A stretch of DNA of 64,000 nt, taken from positions 186,001 through 250,000 of the forward strand of contig JAIELJ010000003.1 in NCBI GenBank assembly GCA_019753105.1. Direction: 5' to 3'. This DNA comes from Hyphomonadaceae bacterium (GTDB lineage: Bacteria; Pseudomonadota; Alphaproteobacteria; Caulobacterales; Aquidulcibacteraceae). The notes under the pieces were generated by a model. That model had not been told where the DNA came from. It did not search any database and was given only the letters and a program-made list of their open reading frames with translations. A program made the position numbers and the translations under genes. Below are positions 17,686-27,398 of this stretch, in pieces. Each line of letters begins with the position of its first letter. Position 1 is the first letter of the stretch.

Positions 17686-18600
17686 ATGCTACGCCGCCGT
17701 GTCAGGTCCGCACTGCTCATCGACTTTGACAATCTTGTCTCCAAATTCGGCGCGCCGTTCTGCGATCGCGTCGAGAACTGGCTGAACTGGCTTGAGGATG
17801 GCGGGTTCGATCCCGGCGGCCCCAAGCGCGAGTTCATGCTGAAGCGCGTGTATTGGTTCACCGATAACGACGTTAATCGCCCGTTCTTCGCCAAGCACGG
17901 CATCGATGTGAGCGTGACGCGCGCGGTGAAGAACAAGGAGAAGGCGAGCTCGGCCGACTTCGACATCACCATCGACGCAGTGGAAATGTCGTACAAGATC
18001 AAGAATCTGGATGAGCTGATCATTCTCTCATTCGATAGCGACTTCTTGACCGTCCTCAATCATCTGCAAGTGAAGGATATCGATGTCGTCGGCATGGCCT
18101 ATGGCCAGGATCGGCCTGCCAAGGCGTTTCGCCGTCTAGTCGATCGCGTCATCGAGAAGGAAGAGTTCGACATCGCCATGCGCTACGTCCGGCCCAAGCG
18201 CGGCCTGTTCGGCGGAGCGATTGAGCAGCCGCAAGAAGCCTTGCCGGATCGGCCGGCCCCGCGTGCGAGCGCTACGCCAAAGCCTGCGCCCGCGTCGCGT
18301 CAGCCACAGGCGCAACGCGCGCGCCCGAGCAAGCCGGTGTTCGATTTGAAGTCTGCCGCCGCTTTGGCCGCGGAGGCCGCCGCGTCGGCGCCGAGCGCTT
18401 ACATCAGCAAACGTTTTGTCTCGCGCGCCTTAGCGAAGGTCGAGGGTTTTGAGGTTCGTGGTCCCAATGCCTGGCTAGGCTGTGGATCGTACGAGGCGAT
18501 GATCGATCAGTTCGCCAAGATCAATCCGAAGCTCAGCGTCGGCCGCGTCGCCAGCGGCGCCCTTGCGCTTATCTACAAGGGCGCCAGCGAGGCCGCTTAG
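17686..18600 (+). CDS. NYN (PIN-like) domain protein with C-terminal LOTUS-like domain
   Basis: A 304-residue protein. The N-terminal NYN nuclease-like domain (residues about 7-170) shows the acidic residues of the family: LLIDFDNL at 10-17, SSADFDITIDAVEM near 90 and LSFDSDFLTVL near 120. A Pro/Ala-rich linker of about 50 residues follows, then a C-terminal domain of about 70 residues (SKRFVSRALAKVEGFEV) resembling OST-HTH/LOTUS RNA-binding domains. The expected role is RNA processing or RNA binding; the target is unknown. Its end overlaps the convergent YHS gene by four bases. Confidence 0.82.
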   Translation: MLRRRVRSALLIDFDNLVSKFGAPFCDRVENWLNWLEDGGFDPGGPKREFMLKRVYWFTDNDVNRPFFAKHGIDVSVTRAVKNKEKASSADFDITIDAVEMSYKIKNLDELIILSFDSDFLTVLNHLQVKDIDVVGMAYGQDRPAKAFRRLVDRVIEKEEFDIAMRYVRPKRGLFGGAIEQPQEALPDRPAPRASATPKPAPASRQPQAQRARPSKPVFDLKSAAALAAEAAASAPSAYISKRFVSRALAKVEGFEVRGPNAWLGCGSYEAMIDQFAKINPKLSVGRVASGALALIYKGASEAA

Positions 18601-19052
18601 CGGCTAAGCACACTCGGCCAATTGGCGTTGGCGTTGCGAATGTGGCCGGGGATGTCTTGCTCCCAGCGGCGCTGAATCTCATCGTTGTAGTTGAGATAGA
18701 GCCGGCCATCGACGATGCGCCAATTGGTCGGGTCAGCCGAGGCGGTGTAGCCCTGGCTCACAGCCCAGGCGCAATAGCCGCCATATTGCGGCAGGTAGCG
18801 CGCTGGCGCCGCGCGGAAGGCCTCGCGGTGCGCGGCTGAGGCGAAGCGATACTCGTAGCCCCGATAGGTCGTGCTGAATTGCTGTGAGCCACGCACGGGA
18901 CGACCGTCGGTAAAGTACGCCACTGGATCGTAGCCGCTGATGGCGACGCGCGAGAGGAACGAGGTGTAGACGGGCGCTTCATCGGCGTAAGCGGGCGCTG
19001 CTATGAAGAATGAACTGAAGGCGATGGCCAGGGCGGCGAGAAGTTTGCGCAT
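18597..19052 (-). CDS. Exported YHS-domain protein
   Basis: A 151-residue protein with a signal peptide ending AAPAYADE at about residue 24. The YHS-like domain is recognisable by VAISGYDPVAYFTDGRPVRG and GYEYRFASAAHREAFRA, followed by YGGYCAWAVSQG. YHS domains are associated with metal (copper) binding. It starts 12 bases after the DoxX-like gene, so the two form one operon behind a SigF-type promoter (19607-19632). Confidence 0.85.
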   Translation of the reverse strand: MRKLLAALAIAFSSFFIAAPAYADEAPVYTSFLSRVAISGYDPVAYFTDGRPVRGSQQFSTTYRGYEYRFASAAHREAFRAAPARYLPQYGGYCAWAVSQGYTASADPTNWRIVDGRLYLNYNDEIQRRWEQDIPGHIRNANANWPSVLSR

Positions 19053-19064
19053 GAGTTTTGGTCC

Positions 19065-19583
19065 TTAAGCGGCGACGCGCAGCTGCGCGGGCTTGATTTG
19101 AAATGATGTCGGCACGAATGCGCGTTGCAGATCACGCGCGAGGCCGATGAGGTCGTTGCGGCGGATGACGAAGAGCACGAGCGAGGTGACCCAGATGGTC
19201 ATCGCCGCCGCGAACAGCCCGCCGCCGTCATTGTTCGGATCGATGCCGAGCGGTGTGAACAAGTGAAAGCTCACCGCGCCGGTCATCACGGCGAAGCCGA
19301 TGAGGGCGCCCAGCGCATTCAAACGCGTCAGACCGGGGAGGAGACCGACGAGGAGAAGCGTGGAAGCAGCAAGCTCGGCGGAGCCAATGGCATATTGGCT
19401 GAAGAGGCCAGTGTGCGCGAACAGACCGGGCGCGCCGAGCGTCGCGGCCCATGAATCCAGGCGGCCAAAAATTTCCTGCGTGTTCGGGTGATCGGTGAAC
19501 TTGTAGCGCAGCGAGTCTAGGAAGACCGCGGCCGCAAATAGAGAAATGCCGATCGGCGCGTAGCGCTTAACTTTGTCGTTCAT
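19065..19583 (-). CDS. DoxX-like four-helix membrane protein
   Basis: A 172-residue protein with four hydrophobic segments (IGISLFAAAVFLDSLRYKF, YAIGSAELAASTLLLVGLLPG, LGALIGFAVMTGAVSFHLF, AAAMTIWVTSLVLFVI). This layout resembles DoxX/YkgB family proteins, often found with oxidative or metal stress genes. GAGGT lies seven bases upstream of the ATG. The SigF-type promoter places a transcription start about 15-20 bases upstream of the start codon. First gene of the doxX-YHS operon. Confidence 0.75.
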   Translation of the reverse strand: MNDKVKRYAPIGISLFAAAVFLDSLRYKFTDHPNTQEIFGRLDSWAATLGAPGLFAHTGLFSQYAIGSAELAASTLLLVGLLPGLTRLNALGALIGFAVMTGAVSFHLFTPLGIDPNNDGGGLFAAAMTIWVTSLVLFVIRRNDLIGLARDLQRAFVPTSFQIKPAQLRVAA

Positions 19584-19606
19584 GATTGACCTCGCTTGCC
19601 AATAAG

Positions 19607-19632
19607 GTCGCGCGAGGTGGGCAGCTGGTTAC
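19607..19632 (-). promoter_or_regulatory. SigF-type ECF promoter of the doxX-YHS operon
   Basis: On the minus strand GTAACC (19627-19632) is followed by 16 bases and CGAC (19607-19610). This agrees with the GTAACC-N16-CGAA type consensus known for the Caulobacter SigF regulon. The same element lies upstream of sigF in this window with the same spacing. Confidence 0.7.
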
Positions 19633-19633
19633 G

Positions 19634-20275
19634 TCACCAACGCAAAATCTTTGAGCCAAGTAGCGCGCCGAGCGCTGCGCAGACGCCGATGGCGACGGCG
19701 TACCAGGTGGCCACGAACGCCACTGAGTCCGTTGGGCAATACATCGCATACGCCATCGCAGCGATGCCGCCGGAGACCGCGCCGATGGCCGCACCCGTGA
19801 GCGTCAGCTGCGTTGGCGCGAAGGCGCGCATGAGCCAGGTGAACAACGCCGCGCAGGGTGCAGCCAGTATCGGGATCAGCACGACGCACCACGGAGCGGA
19901 GCCGCGCCCGCCCATCCACGCTTCCCAGCGGCGCTCGGGCATTTCGCCCATGAGCGCGATGATCGTCGCCACTGCGCAGATGCCCATGAACACCAGTATC
20001 GCGCCAATCCGCCAGCCGAGCGGCCGGCCTGGCTTCATCAGCTGCACCACCAGCGGCAGCATCACTGCCGCCGCGAATGCCGCGAACATCGCCTTCATCA
20101 TCACCGGCATGCGTGCGGCGCCAATGTCGGGGCGCACGCCTAGGCCGATCGCGACGAGCAGTGCCGCAATCCCAAGCCCCGCTACGATGGTGATCGCGAG
20201 TTTGCCGCCCCAGCGTGATTTTTCCGCCGGTTCGACGTTGCGTGCGAGCGCGTCAATGAGATGATCGGTCTTCAC
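19634..20275 (-). CDS. nrsF: NrsF-like anti-sigma factor (DUF1109)
   Basis: A 213-residue inner-membrane protein with six hydrophobic segments, the DUF1109/NrsF architecture. NrsF proteins hold the ECF factor SigF inactive and release it under heavy-metal or oxidative stress through two conserved cysteines. Here Cys130 (SAPWC) and Cys180 (AMYC) are 50 residues apart, the spacing I recall for the key cysteine pair of the Caulobacter protein. Its start overlaps the sigF stop by four bases. Confidence 0.85.
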   Translation of the reverse strand: MKTDHLIDALARNVEPAEKSRWGGKLAITIVAGLGIAALLVAIGLGVRPDIGAARMPVMMKAMFAAFAAAVMLPLVVQLMKPGRPLGWRIGAILVFMGICAVATIIALMGEMPERRWEAWMGGRGSAPWCVVLIPILAAPCAALFTWLMRAFAPTQLTLTGAAIGAVSGGIAAMAYAMYCPTDSVAFVATWYAVAIGVCAALGALLGSKILRW

Positions 20276-20814
20276 GTCGGCTGCTCCTGGCCCATGAGCT
20301 TCATCAGCGTCTTGAGGCCGCGATGGATGGATATCTTGATGTCGGATTCCGTGTAGCCAGTCTCAAGCGTTGCTTCGCGCACGCTCTTCTCTTCAAGCTT
20401 TACCAGTTGAATCGCGCGCCGCTGTTTTTCCGGCAGTTGGTCGAGCAACGTCGCTACATCGCGGCGTGCGTCGCTGGCTTCATAATCCGGATCGGCCTCG
20501 CCGATTTCGATGCCGTCGATATCGGCATGGGCGCGATGCTTGGCGCGGCGGAGGAAGTCGATCAGGCGATAGCGCGCGATCGCGTACATCCACGCGGTCA
20601 GCGGGTAGTTCGGGTCGTAGCTGTCGCGGCGCGTATGGAGCGCCACCAGCGTTTCCTGCACCAGGTCCTCCGCGTCCTCGCGGGCGCCGCGCAGCCGGTT
20701 ACGGAAATAGGCGCGCAACAGCGCCGCCGCTTCCGTGAGGAACGCGCGGTGCGCCGCCTCATCGCCGGCGAGCCCCCTGAGCACCAGGGCCTTAAGATGG
20801 GCTTCGTCGGCCAT
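20272..20814 (-). CDS. sigF: ECF RNA polymerase sigma factor SigF
   Basis: A sigma-70 region 2 and region 4 protein of 180 residues from the ATG at 20814 (MADEAHLKALVLRG). Seen: region 2 with DAEDLVQETLVALH and YDPNYPLTAWMYAIARYRLIDFLRR, and region 4 with LLDQLPEKQRRAIQLVKLEEKSV and SDIKISIHRGLKTLMKLM. A longer open frame to 20889 is rejected because it would run through the SigF-type promoter at 20833-20858. With nrsF it makes a sigma/anti-sigma pair, and the promoter indicates autoregulation. Confidence 0.92.
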   Translation of the reverse strand: MADEAHLKALVLRGLAGDEAAHRAFLTEAAALLRAYFRNRLRGAREDAEDLVQETLVALHTRRDSYDPNYPLTAWMYAIARYRLIDFLRRAKHRAHADIDGIEIGEADPDYEASDARRDVATLLDQLPEKQRRAIQLVKLEEKSVREATLETGYTESDIKISIHRGLKTLMKLMGQEQPT

Positions 20815-20832
20815 TCTCCCCTTAAAGCTGCT

Positions 20833-20858
20833 TACGTGCGGCAGGCGCTCACGGTTAC
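20833..20858 (-). promoter_or_regulatory. SigF-type autoregulatory promoter of sigF-nrsF
   Basis: Minus-strand GTAACC (20853-20858), 16 bases, then CGTA (20833-20836), ending 18 bases upstream of the sigF ATG. The -35 element overlaps the end of pheA. The spacing is identical to the doxX promoter and fits a sigma factor that transcribes its own operon. Confidence 0.7.
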
Positions 20859-21691
20859 GAGCGCCGGAACGGGTCAGCGGGATAAACACCCAATATCTTC
20901 AGCGATGTAGAGAAGAAGGCCAGCTCTTCCAGCGCCAGCCGGACCTTCGTCTCGCTCGGATGGCCTTCGATTTCGGCGAAGAACATGGCCGCCGCGAAGG
21001 CGCCGCCTTCGATGTAGCTTTCGAGCTTGGTCATGTTGACGCCGTTCGTCGCCATGCCGCCGAGCGATTTGTAGAGCGCTGCCGGCACGTTGCGGACGCG
21101 GAAGACGAAGCTTGTCATGCATGGGCCGGACTCGGGCGCTGCGTTCTGTTCTTCGCGCGAGAAGACGAGAAAGCGCGTCGTGTTATGCGGCGCGTCGGCG
21201 ATATCGGCTTTCAGGACTTTGAGACCGTAGATTTCGGCGGCAAGCGTTGAGGCGAGCGCGCCGATCTTGGCGTCGCCCAGCTCTGCGATTTCGCGCGCTG
21301 CGCCGGCGGTGTCGGCGGTCTTCACGGCTTGGACGCCAAGAGTCCGGAGTTCTTTGCGGCATTGGCCGAGCGCTTGCGGGTGCGAGCGCACGTGTGTGAG
21401 GCCCTCAAGCGTTGCGTTCTTCAAGCCGAGCAGCTGGTGCTTAATCGGCACGAAGCGTTCGCCGATAATGTAAAGCCCGCTATCAGGAATGAGATAGTGC
21501 ACATCGGCGACGCGGCCGGCGACCGAGTTTTCGATCGGGATCATCGCGTAGCGCGCTTGGCCCTCGCTGACAGCCGCGAACGCATCGTCGAAACTCGGGC
21601 ACGGCATAGGTTCGAGCGCAGGGTAGGCCTCGCGCGCCGCGATATGCGAGTTCGCGCCGGGTTCGCCTTGAAATGAGATACGGTCGGTCAT
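20855..21691 (-). CDS. pheA: Prephenate dehydratase
   Basis: Converts prephenate to phenylpyruvate in phenylalanine synthesis. A 278-residue monofunctional enzyme without a chorismate mutase domain. Seen: ISFQGEPGANSHIAA at the start, MIPIENSVAGRV, the catalytic-site motif HNTTRFLVF near residue 170, and a C-terminal ACT domain with the phenylalanine-sensing LESYIEGG. Its last bases overlap the -35 element of the sigF promoter. Confidence 0.95.
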   Translation of the reverse strand: MTDRISFQGEPGANSHIAAREAYPALEPMPCPSFDDAFAAVSEGQARYAMIPIENSVAGRVADVHYLIPDSGLYIIGERFVPIKHQLLGLKNATLEGLTHVRSHPQALGQCRKELRTLGVQAVKTADTAGAAREIAELGDAKIGALASTLAAEIYGLKVLKADIADAPHNTTRFLVFSREEQNAAPESGPCMTSFVFRVRNVPAALYKSLGGMATNGVNMTKLESYIEGGAFAAAMFFAEIEGHPSETKVRLALEELAFFSTSLKILGVYPADPFRRS

Positions 21692-21742
21692 AGGTGCGGA
21701 CGGTTAGCGTGTTTGACACGCGCGGGGTAGAGCCGACGCCTC

Positions 21743-22615
21743 ATGAGTATGGTGCAAACGGTCGAGAGCGCGATTTTGGCGCAGACGCGGCGCAGTTTGC
21801 GCACTTTGCTGGCCGTGCCGGCCGCGCGCGCGAAGGGCTTGGCGCGCGTCGAAGATATTGAGATCGCGGGGCCTGCCGGGCCGTTGCGTGCGCGGTTCTA
21901 CGAGGCCGAGGGCGCGGGCGAACAGCCGCTTCTGGTTTATTTTCACGGCGGCGGCTTTGTGTGCGGCGATATCGACACGCACGATTCAGTTTGCTCTTGG
22001 CTCGCGCAATCCTCGCAGGGACGCGTGCTGAGCGTTGGCTATCGGCTGGCGCCGGAAGCGCGGTTTCCGGCCCAGCTCGAAGACACGCGCGCGGCAGTCG
22101 CGTGGGCGTTCGACAATGCAGCGCGGCTTGGCGCAACGCCGGGCAAGCTTGCGCTCGGCGGTGACAGCGCCGGCGCTTATCTCGCTTCTACAATGGCGCT
22201 GGAAATCAATCGCGCGCAGCCTGGCGCGATTGTGCTGCAGGTGTTGCTCTATCCGCTCATCCACGTGCAGGACTCGCTTTGGGCTGACGAAGAATTGCGC
22301 AACTTCCGTTTCCTCGGACGCGTCGCATGCTTGTATATCGCGCGCAGCTTGGGCGCGGAGGCGCTGCCTTCTTTGCTCGACGTCGATGTAAGCGCTGCCC
22401 CGCCGACGATTGTGGCGGGCGGCGGCCCGATGGATCCGGTGCGCAATGACGTGAAGGCGTTCGTCGAGCACTTGCGCAAAGCCGGCGTGCGCGTGAGCGA
22501 GCGCAAATATCCGGTGCTGATGCATGGCGGACTGAACTTCACGGCGTACTCGAAGACCGCCACGAGCGCGCTGCAGGAGGTTGGGGCGCTGGTGCGAAGC
22601 GAGCTGGCGGGCTAG
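21743..22615 (+). CDS. Alpha/beta hydrolase (hormone-sensitive lipase family)
   Basis: A 290-residue esterase-type hydrolase. Seen: oxyanion motif HGGGF at residues 68-72, nucleophile motif GDSAG (Ser142), an Asp in GGPMDPVRNDV and a His in MHGGLNFTAYS. This is the family IV (HSL) pattern, active on short-chain esters. It is transcribed divergently from pheA and followed 28 bases later by a lipoprotein gene. Confidence 0.88.
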   Translation: MSMVQTVESAILAQTRRSLRTLLAVPAARAKGLARVEDIEIAGPAGPLRARFYEAEGAGEQPLLVYFHGGGFVCGDIDTHDSVCSWLAQSSQGRVLSVGYRLAPEARFPAQLEDTRAAVAWAFDNAARLGATPGKLALGGDSAGAYLASTMALEINRAQPGAIVLQVLLYPLIHVQDSLWADEELRNFRFLGRVACLYIARSLGAEALPSLLDVDVSAAPPTIVAGGGPMDPVRNDVKAFVEHLRKAGVRVSERKYPVLMHGGLNFTAYSKTATSALQEVGALVRSELAG

Positions 22616-22643
22616 GGTCGCTCCAAGTTCGGGGAGTTGATCC

Positions 22644-23189
22644 ATGCGTCTAGTTTTGCTCGCGGCTTTTGCCGCTCTCGCCGTTGCCTGCTCGCCGGCC
22701 GAGGAAGTGGATGTCATGTCCGAGGGTTGCGAAGCGCGCGGCGTTTCTCAGTGGACCGTGAACGATCAATTGTTCTCGATCGAGGCGACGACAGAGGGCC
22801 CAGATTGCGCGCGCGCAGTGGCTACACTCACGGTGCGCAACACGTCAGGCGAACCAATCTACACGCAGTCCCATATCACGAGCGACCTCATGACGTTGGC
22901 GCCGGCGGTCGATCCGGCGGCGATGAATACGGCACTGACCGAATGGGTGGCGCCGGAAACGACGATGAGCACGACTAGCAATTTGCCGGAACGGGCGGCG
23001 AATGCGGATAACCCGGGCGGCGAGTTTCCGTTCTATGTGGGTGAAGGCCACACGCGCGAAAGCTATGCCGCGATGCGCGCGGCGAACGATCCGATGTTCT
23101 GCTACGTTCAGGGCATGGAGAGCTTGTCGTGCATCATCTATGGCGATGGCGGCATCGAGCACATCGGGGTTCAGGCCTTCCCGGGCTGA
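22644..23189 (+). CDS. Putative lipoprotein of unknown function
   Basis: A 181-residue protein with signal peptide and lipobox AVAC at about residues 13-16. Four further cysteines (in EGCEARG, GPDCARA, MFCYVQG and SLSCIIYG) could form two disulfides. The fold appears beta-rich (ATLTVRNTSGEPIYTQSHI). No family was recognised. It may be co-transcribed with the esterase. Confidence 0.6.
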   Translation: MRLVLLAAFAALAVACSPAEEVDVMSEGCEARGVSQWTVNDQLFSIEATTEGPDCARAVATLTVRNTSGEPIYTQSHITSDLMTLAPAVDPAAMNTALTEWVAPETTMSTTSNLPERAANADNPGGEFPFYVGEGHTRESYAAMRAANDPMFCYVQGMESLSCIIYGDGGIEHIGVQAFPG

Positions 23190-23272
23190 GCGCAACACGT
23201 ATCGCTGGCGATTACTTGACTTTCCCCGCGTGAAGCTCGACCAAGCGCGCCCTCTTGCGCGCATGGTGGCCC

Positions 23273-24556
23273 ATGACCCTGTCGATCGGTCTCGATTTCG
23301 GCACGACGAACACTGTCGCGACGATGATCAACGCGCAGGGAGAAGCCGAGGCCGTGCATTTCACGCACGATGGCGCGGCGTTCGATGCCTTCCGTTCAGT
23401 GCTGTGCTTCTGGCGCGATGAAGACGTGGATCCGCCGCTCACGCACGCGGAGGCGGGGCCGTGGGCGATCGAGCGGTTCGTCGAACTGGGCGGCGATTGC
23501 CGGTTCATTCAATCGTTCAAGACGTTCGCGGCGAGCCCCTTATTCGCCGATACCTTGATCTATTCACGGCGGTTCAAATTCGAGGATTTGCTGGCGAGCT
23601 TTCTGCGCCAGGTGCGCAGCCATGCGGGCATGGAATTTCCGAAACGCGTCGTGATCGGGCGGCCGGTGAAGTTCGCTGGCGGCGCACCGGATGAAGAGCT
23701 GGCGCGCACGCGCTACGAGGCGGCGCTGCGAGCGGTTGGGTTCGAGGACATCCACTACGTCTACGAGCCTGTAGCGGCGGCGTACTTTTTTGCACAACGA
23801 TTGAAAGCGGACGCAACGATCCTCGTCGCGGATTTCGGCGGCGGGACGAGCGACTTTTCGGTCGTGCGCTTTTCGGTGACGCCGGATGGCCTCGATTACA
23901 AGCCGCTCGCGCATGCGGGCGTCGGCGTCGCGGGCGATGCGTTTGACTATCGCATTATCGATAACGTCGTAGCGCGCGCGTTTGGCAAGGGCTCGGAATA
24001 TACGAGCTGGGGCAAAGTGCTGCCGGTGCCGAATGGATATTTCTCGAAGTTCAGCCGCTGGAACGAACTTTCGATTATGCGGCATTCGAAAGACTATCGC
24101 GATCTGCAGCAGCTCGTGCGCGCCAGTCTGGATCCAGAGCGGATCGAGGCGTTTATCGCATTTCTCGATGCGGACGCGGGCTATGCGATGAACAAGGCTG
24201 TGTCTGCCGCCAAGGCGCAGCTTTCGGCGGCGGATGAGGGCGTGCTCTCGCTGCATGTCGCGGGCGTCGATATCGAGCGAAAAATCAAGCGCGCCGAGTT
24301 TGAGAAATGGATCGCGCCGGAACTGGAAGAGATCGGCGCCTGCGTTGATCGCGCGCTGGCCGGCGCTGGGTTGCAGGAGAAGGAGATTGATCGCGTGTTT
24401 TTGACAGGCGGCTCGTCTTTCGTGCCGGCGGTGCGCGCCCAGTTTGAAACTCGGTTCGGTGCGGAGAAAATCGAGACGGGCGATCAGCTGGTCTCGATCG
24501 CATATGGGCTGTCGCTGATCGCGCGCGAGCGGGATATTGGGCGCTGGGCGGTTTGA
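23273..24556 (+). CDS. Hsp70/DnaK-like family protein (YegD type)
   Basis: About 427 residues, actin-like ATPase fold only, without the DnaK substrate-binding domain. Seen: phosphate-1 IGLDFGTTNTVA at the start, YEPVAAAYFFAQRL, phosphate-2 LVADFGGGTSDFSVVRF, and adenosine motif VFLTGGSSFVPAVRAQFETRFG. This is the size and layout of YegD-like chaperone homologues, whose clients are unknown. The ATG at 23273 gives the family start MTLSIGLDFG; an ATG six codons upstream is possible. Confidence 0.88.
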   Translation: MTLSIGLDFGTTNTVATMINAQGEAEAVHFTHDGAAFDAFRSVLCFWRDEDVDPPLTHAEAGPWAIERFVELGGDCRFIQSFKTFAASPLFADTLIYSRRFKFEDLLASFLRQVRSHAGMEFPKRVVIGRPVKFAGGAPDEELARTRYEAALRAVGFEDIHYVYEPVAAAYFFAQRLKADATILVADFGGGTSDFSVVRFSVTPDGLDYKPLAHAGVGVAGDAFDYRIIDNVVARAFGKGSEYTSWGKVLPVPNGYFSKFSRWNELSIMRHSKDYRDLQQLVRASLDPERIEAFIAFLDADAGYAMNKAVSAAKAQLSAADEGVLSLHVAGVDIERKIKRAEFEKWIAPELEEIGACVDRALAGAGLQEKEIDRVFLTGGSSFVPAVRAQFETRFGAEKIETGDQLVSIAYGLSLIARERDIGRWAV

Positions 24557-24561
24557 CCGCA

Positions 24562-24593
24562 AACAAAAAGGGCGGCGTCTTGCGACGCCGCCC
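24562..24593 (-). terminator. Terminator of katG
   Basis: A perfect 10-bp stem (GGGCGGCGTC at 24570-24579 with GACGCCGCCC at 24584-24593) and a TTGC loop. On the minus strand it is followed by TTTTTGTTT, so it ends katG transcription. Confidence 0.8.
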
Positions 24594-24616
24594 GGAGAGT
24601 TACTGCGTAGTTCTGT

Positions 24617-26845
<2,229 letters not shown>

Positions 26846-26936
26846 AGCGGCCCAATCGGAAGTTCGCGTGTCATCTATAGAAGACGCCACTGGAACCCTG
26901 TGGATAACATTGATGAAACAATGATGACACAAGCGA

Positions 26937-26974
26937 AAGGCCGCAGAGGGGGAGCTACCTCTGCGGCCTTCCTT
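26937..26974. terminator. Terminator hairpin between katG promoter region and micro-ORFs
   Basis: A perfect 13-bp stem (26937-26949 with 26958-26970) closes an 8-base loop. It lies downstream of the minus-strand micro-ORFs; on that strand the stem is followed by a short T/C-rich run. Confidence 0.65.
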
Positions 26975-27016
26975 TGCAAGCCGCCCAGTTTGGGCGGGCA
27001 GTTCGGGCTTAGGGGG

Positions 27017-27109
27017 CTAAGCGACGATCTGGGCGGCTTAAGTCAGAACACTGAAAATCAGCGGCGAGAACACAGCGGCGGCGGCGATCAAGCCGTAAAG
27101 CGCGGTCAA
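27017..27109 (-). pseudogene. Decayed tandem copy of the 30-residue micro-ORF
   Basis: The minus strand reads TALYGLIAAAAVFSPLIF, then a TAA stop (27038-27040), then AAQIVA and TAG (27017-27019). This aligns along its length with the intact micro-ORF at 27145-27237, where the stop corresponds to a CAA (Gln) codon. The copy has no ATG (TTG at 27109 at best) and no ribosome site. A nonsense change in one copy of a tandem duplication is the simplest reading. Confidence 0.55.
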
Positions 27110-27144
27110 CAGCCGATCACGCGACAGCGCCAGAGTAGCGCCAA

Positions 27145-27237
27145 TCAAGCGACGATTTGCGCGGCTTGGTTCAACGTGGCGAATGCCATCGGTGCGAACA
27201 CAGCGCAGGCGGCGATCAGGGCGTAAAACTTGGTCAT
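27145..27237 (-). CDS. Hydrophobic 30-residue peptide
   Basis: A short frame beginning MTKFYALIAACAVF and ending NQAAQIVA, with AAGGAG ideally placed upstream of the ATG. It looks like an isolated signal or membrane peptide. It is followed by a decayed tandem copy and a terminator, and it is divergent from padR. The strong ribosome site and the duplicate argue that it is real; function unknown. Confidence 0.55.
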   Translation of the reverse strand: MTKFYALIAACAVFAPMAFATLNQAAQIVA

Positions 27238-27344
27238 GTGCGTTGCTCCTTCGTCTCGAAGCGGCGTCGCTCCGATGAGTTGAAGGTAGCGAAGGGTTAG
27301 CCTTGTCGCTGTGACGACGGTCACGCGCCGCATCGCGCCCCTTG

Positions 27345-27393
27345 CCTCTATTCGCACAATCCAATAGTATCTATAGGACAGTGCAAATAGAGG
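27345..27393. promoter_or_regulatory. Large inverted repeat over the padR promoter (putative operator)
   Basis: Arms CCTCTATTCGCAC (27345-27357) and GTGCAAATAGAGG (27381-27393) are complementary at 12 of 13 positions. A smaller palindrome, ATAG-TAT-CTAT (27365-27375), sits at the centre. The right arm contains the AGAGG ribosome site of padR, so binding would block its expression. It also lies between padR and the divergent micro-ORF. Confidence 0.6.
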
Positions 27394-27398
27394 CGTGT

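Noticed and set aside
20815-20889. N-terminal extension of SigF
   Set aside because: It would cover the SigF-type promoter and the pheA end; the sigma domain starts after the ATG at 20814.
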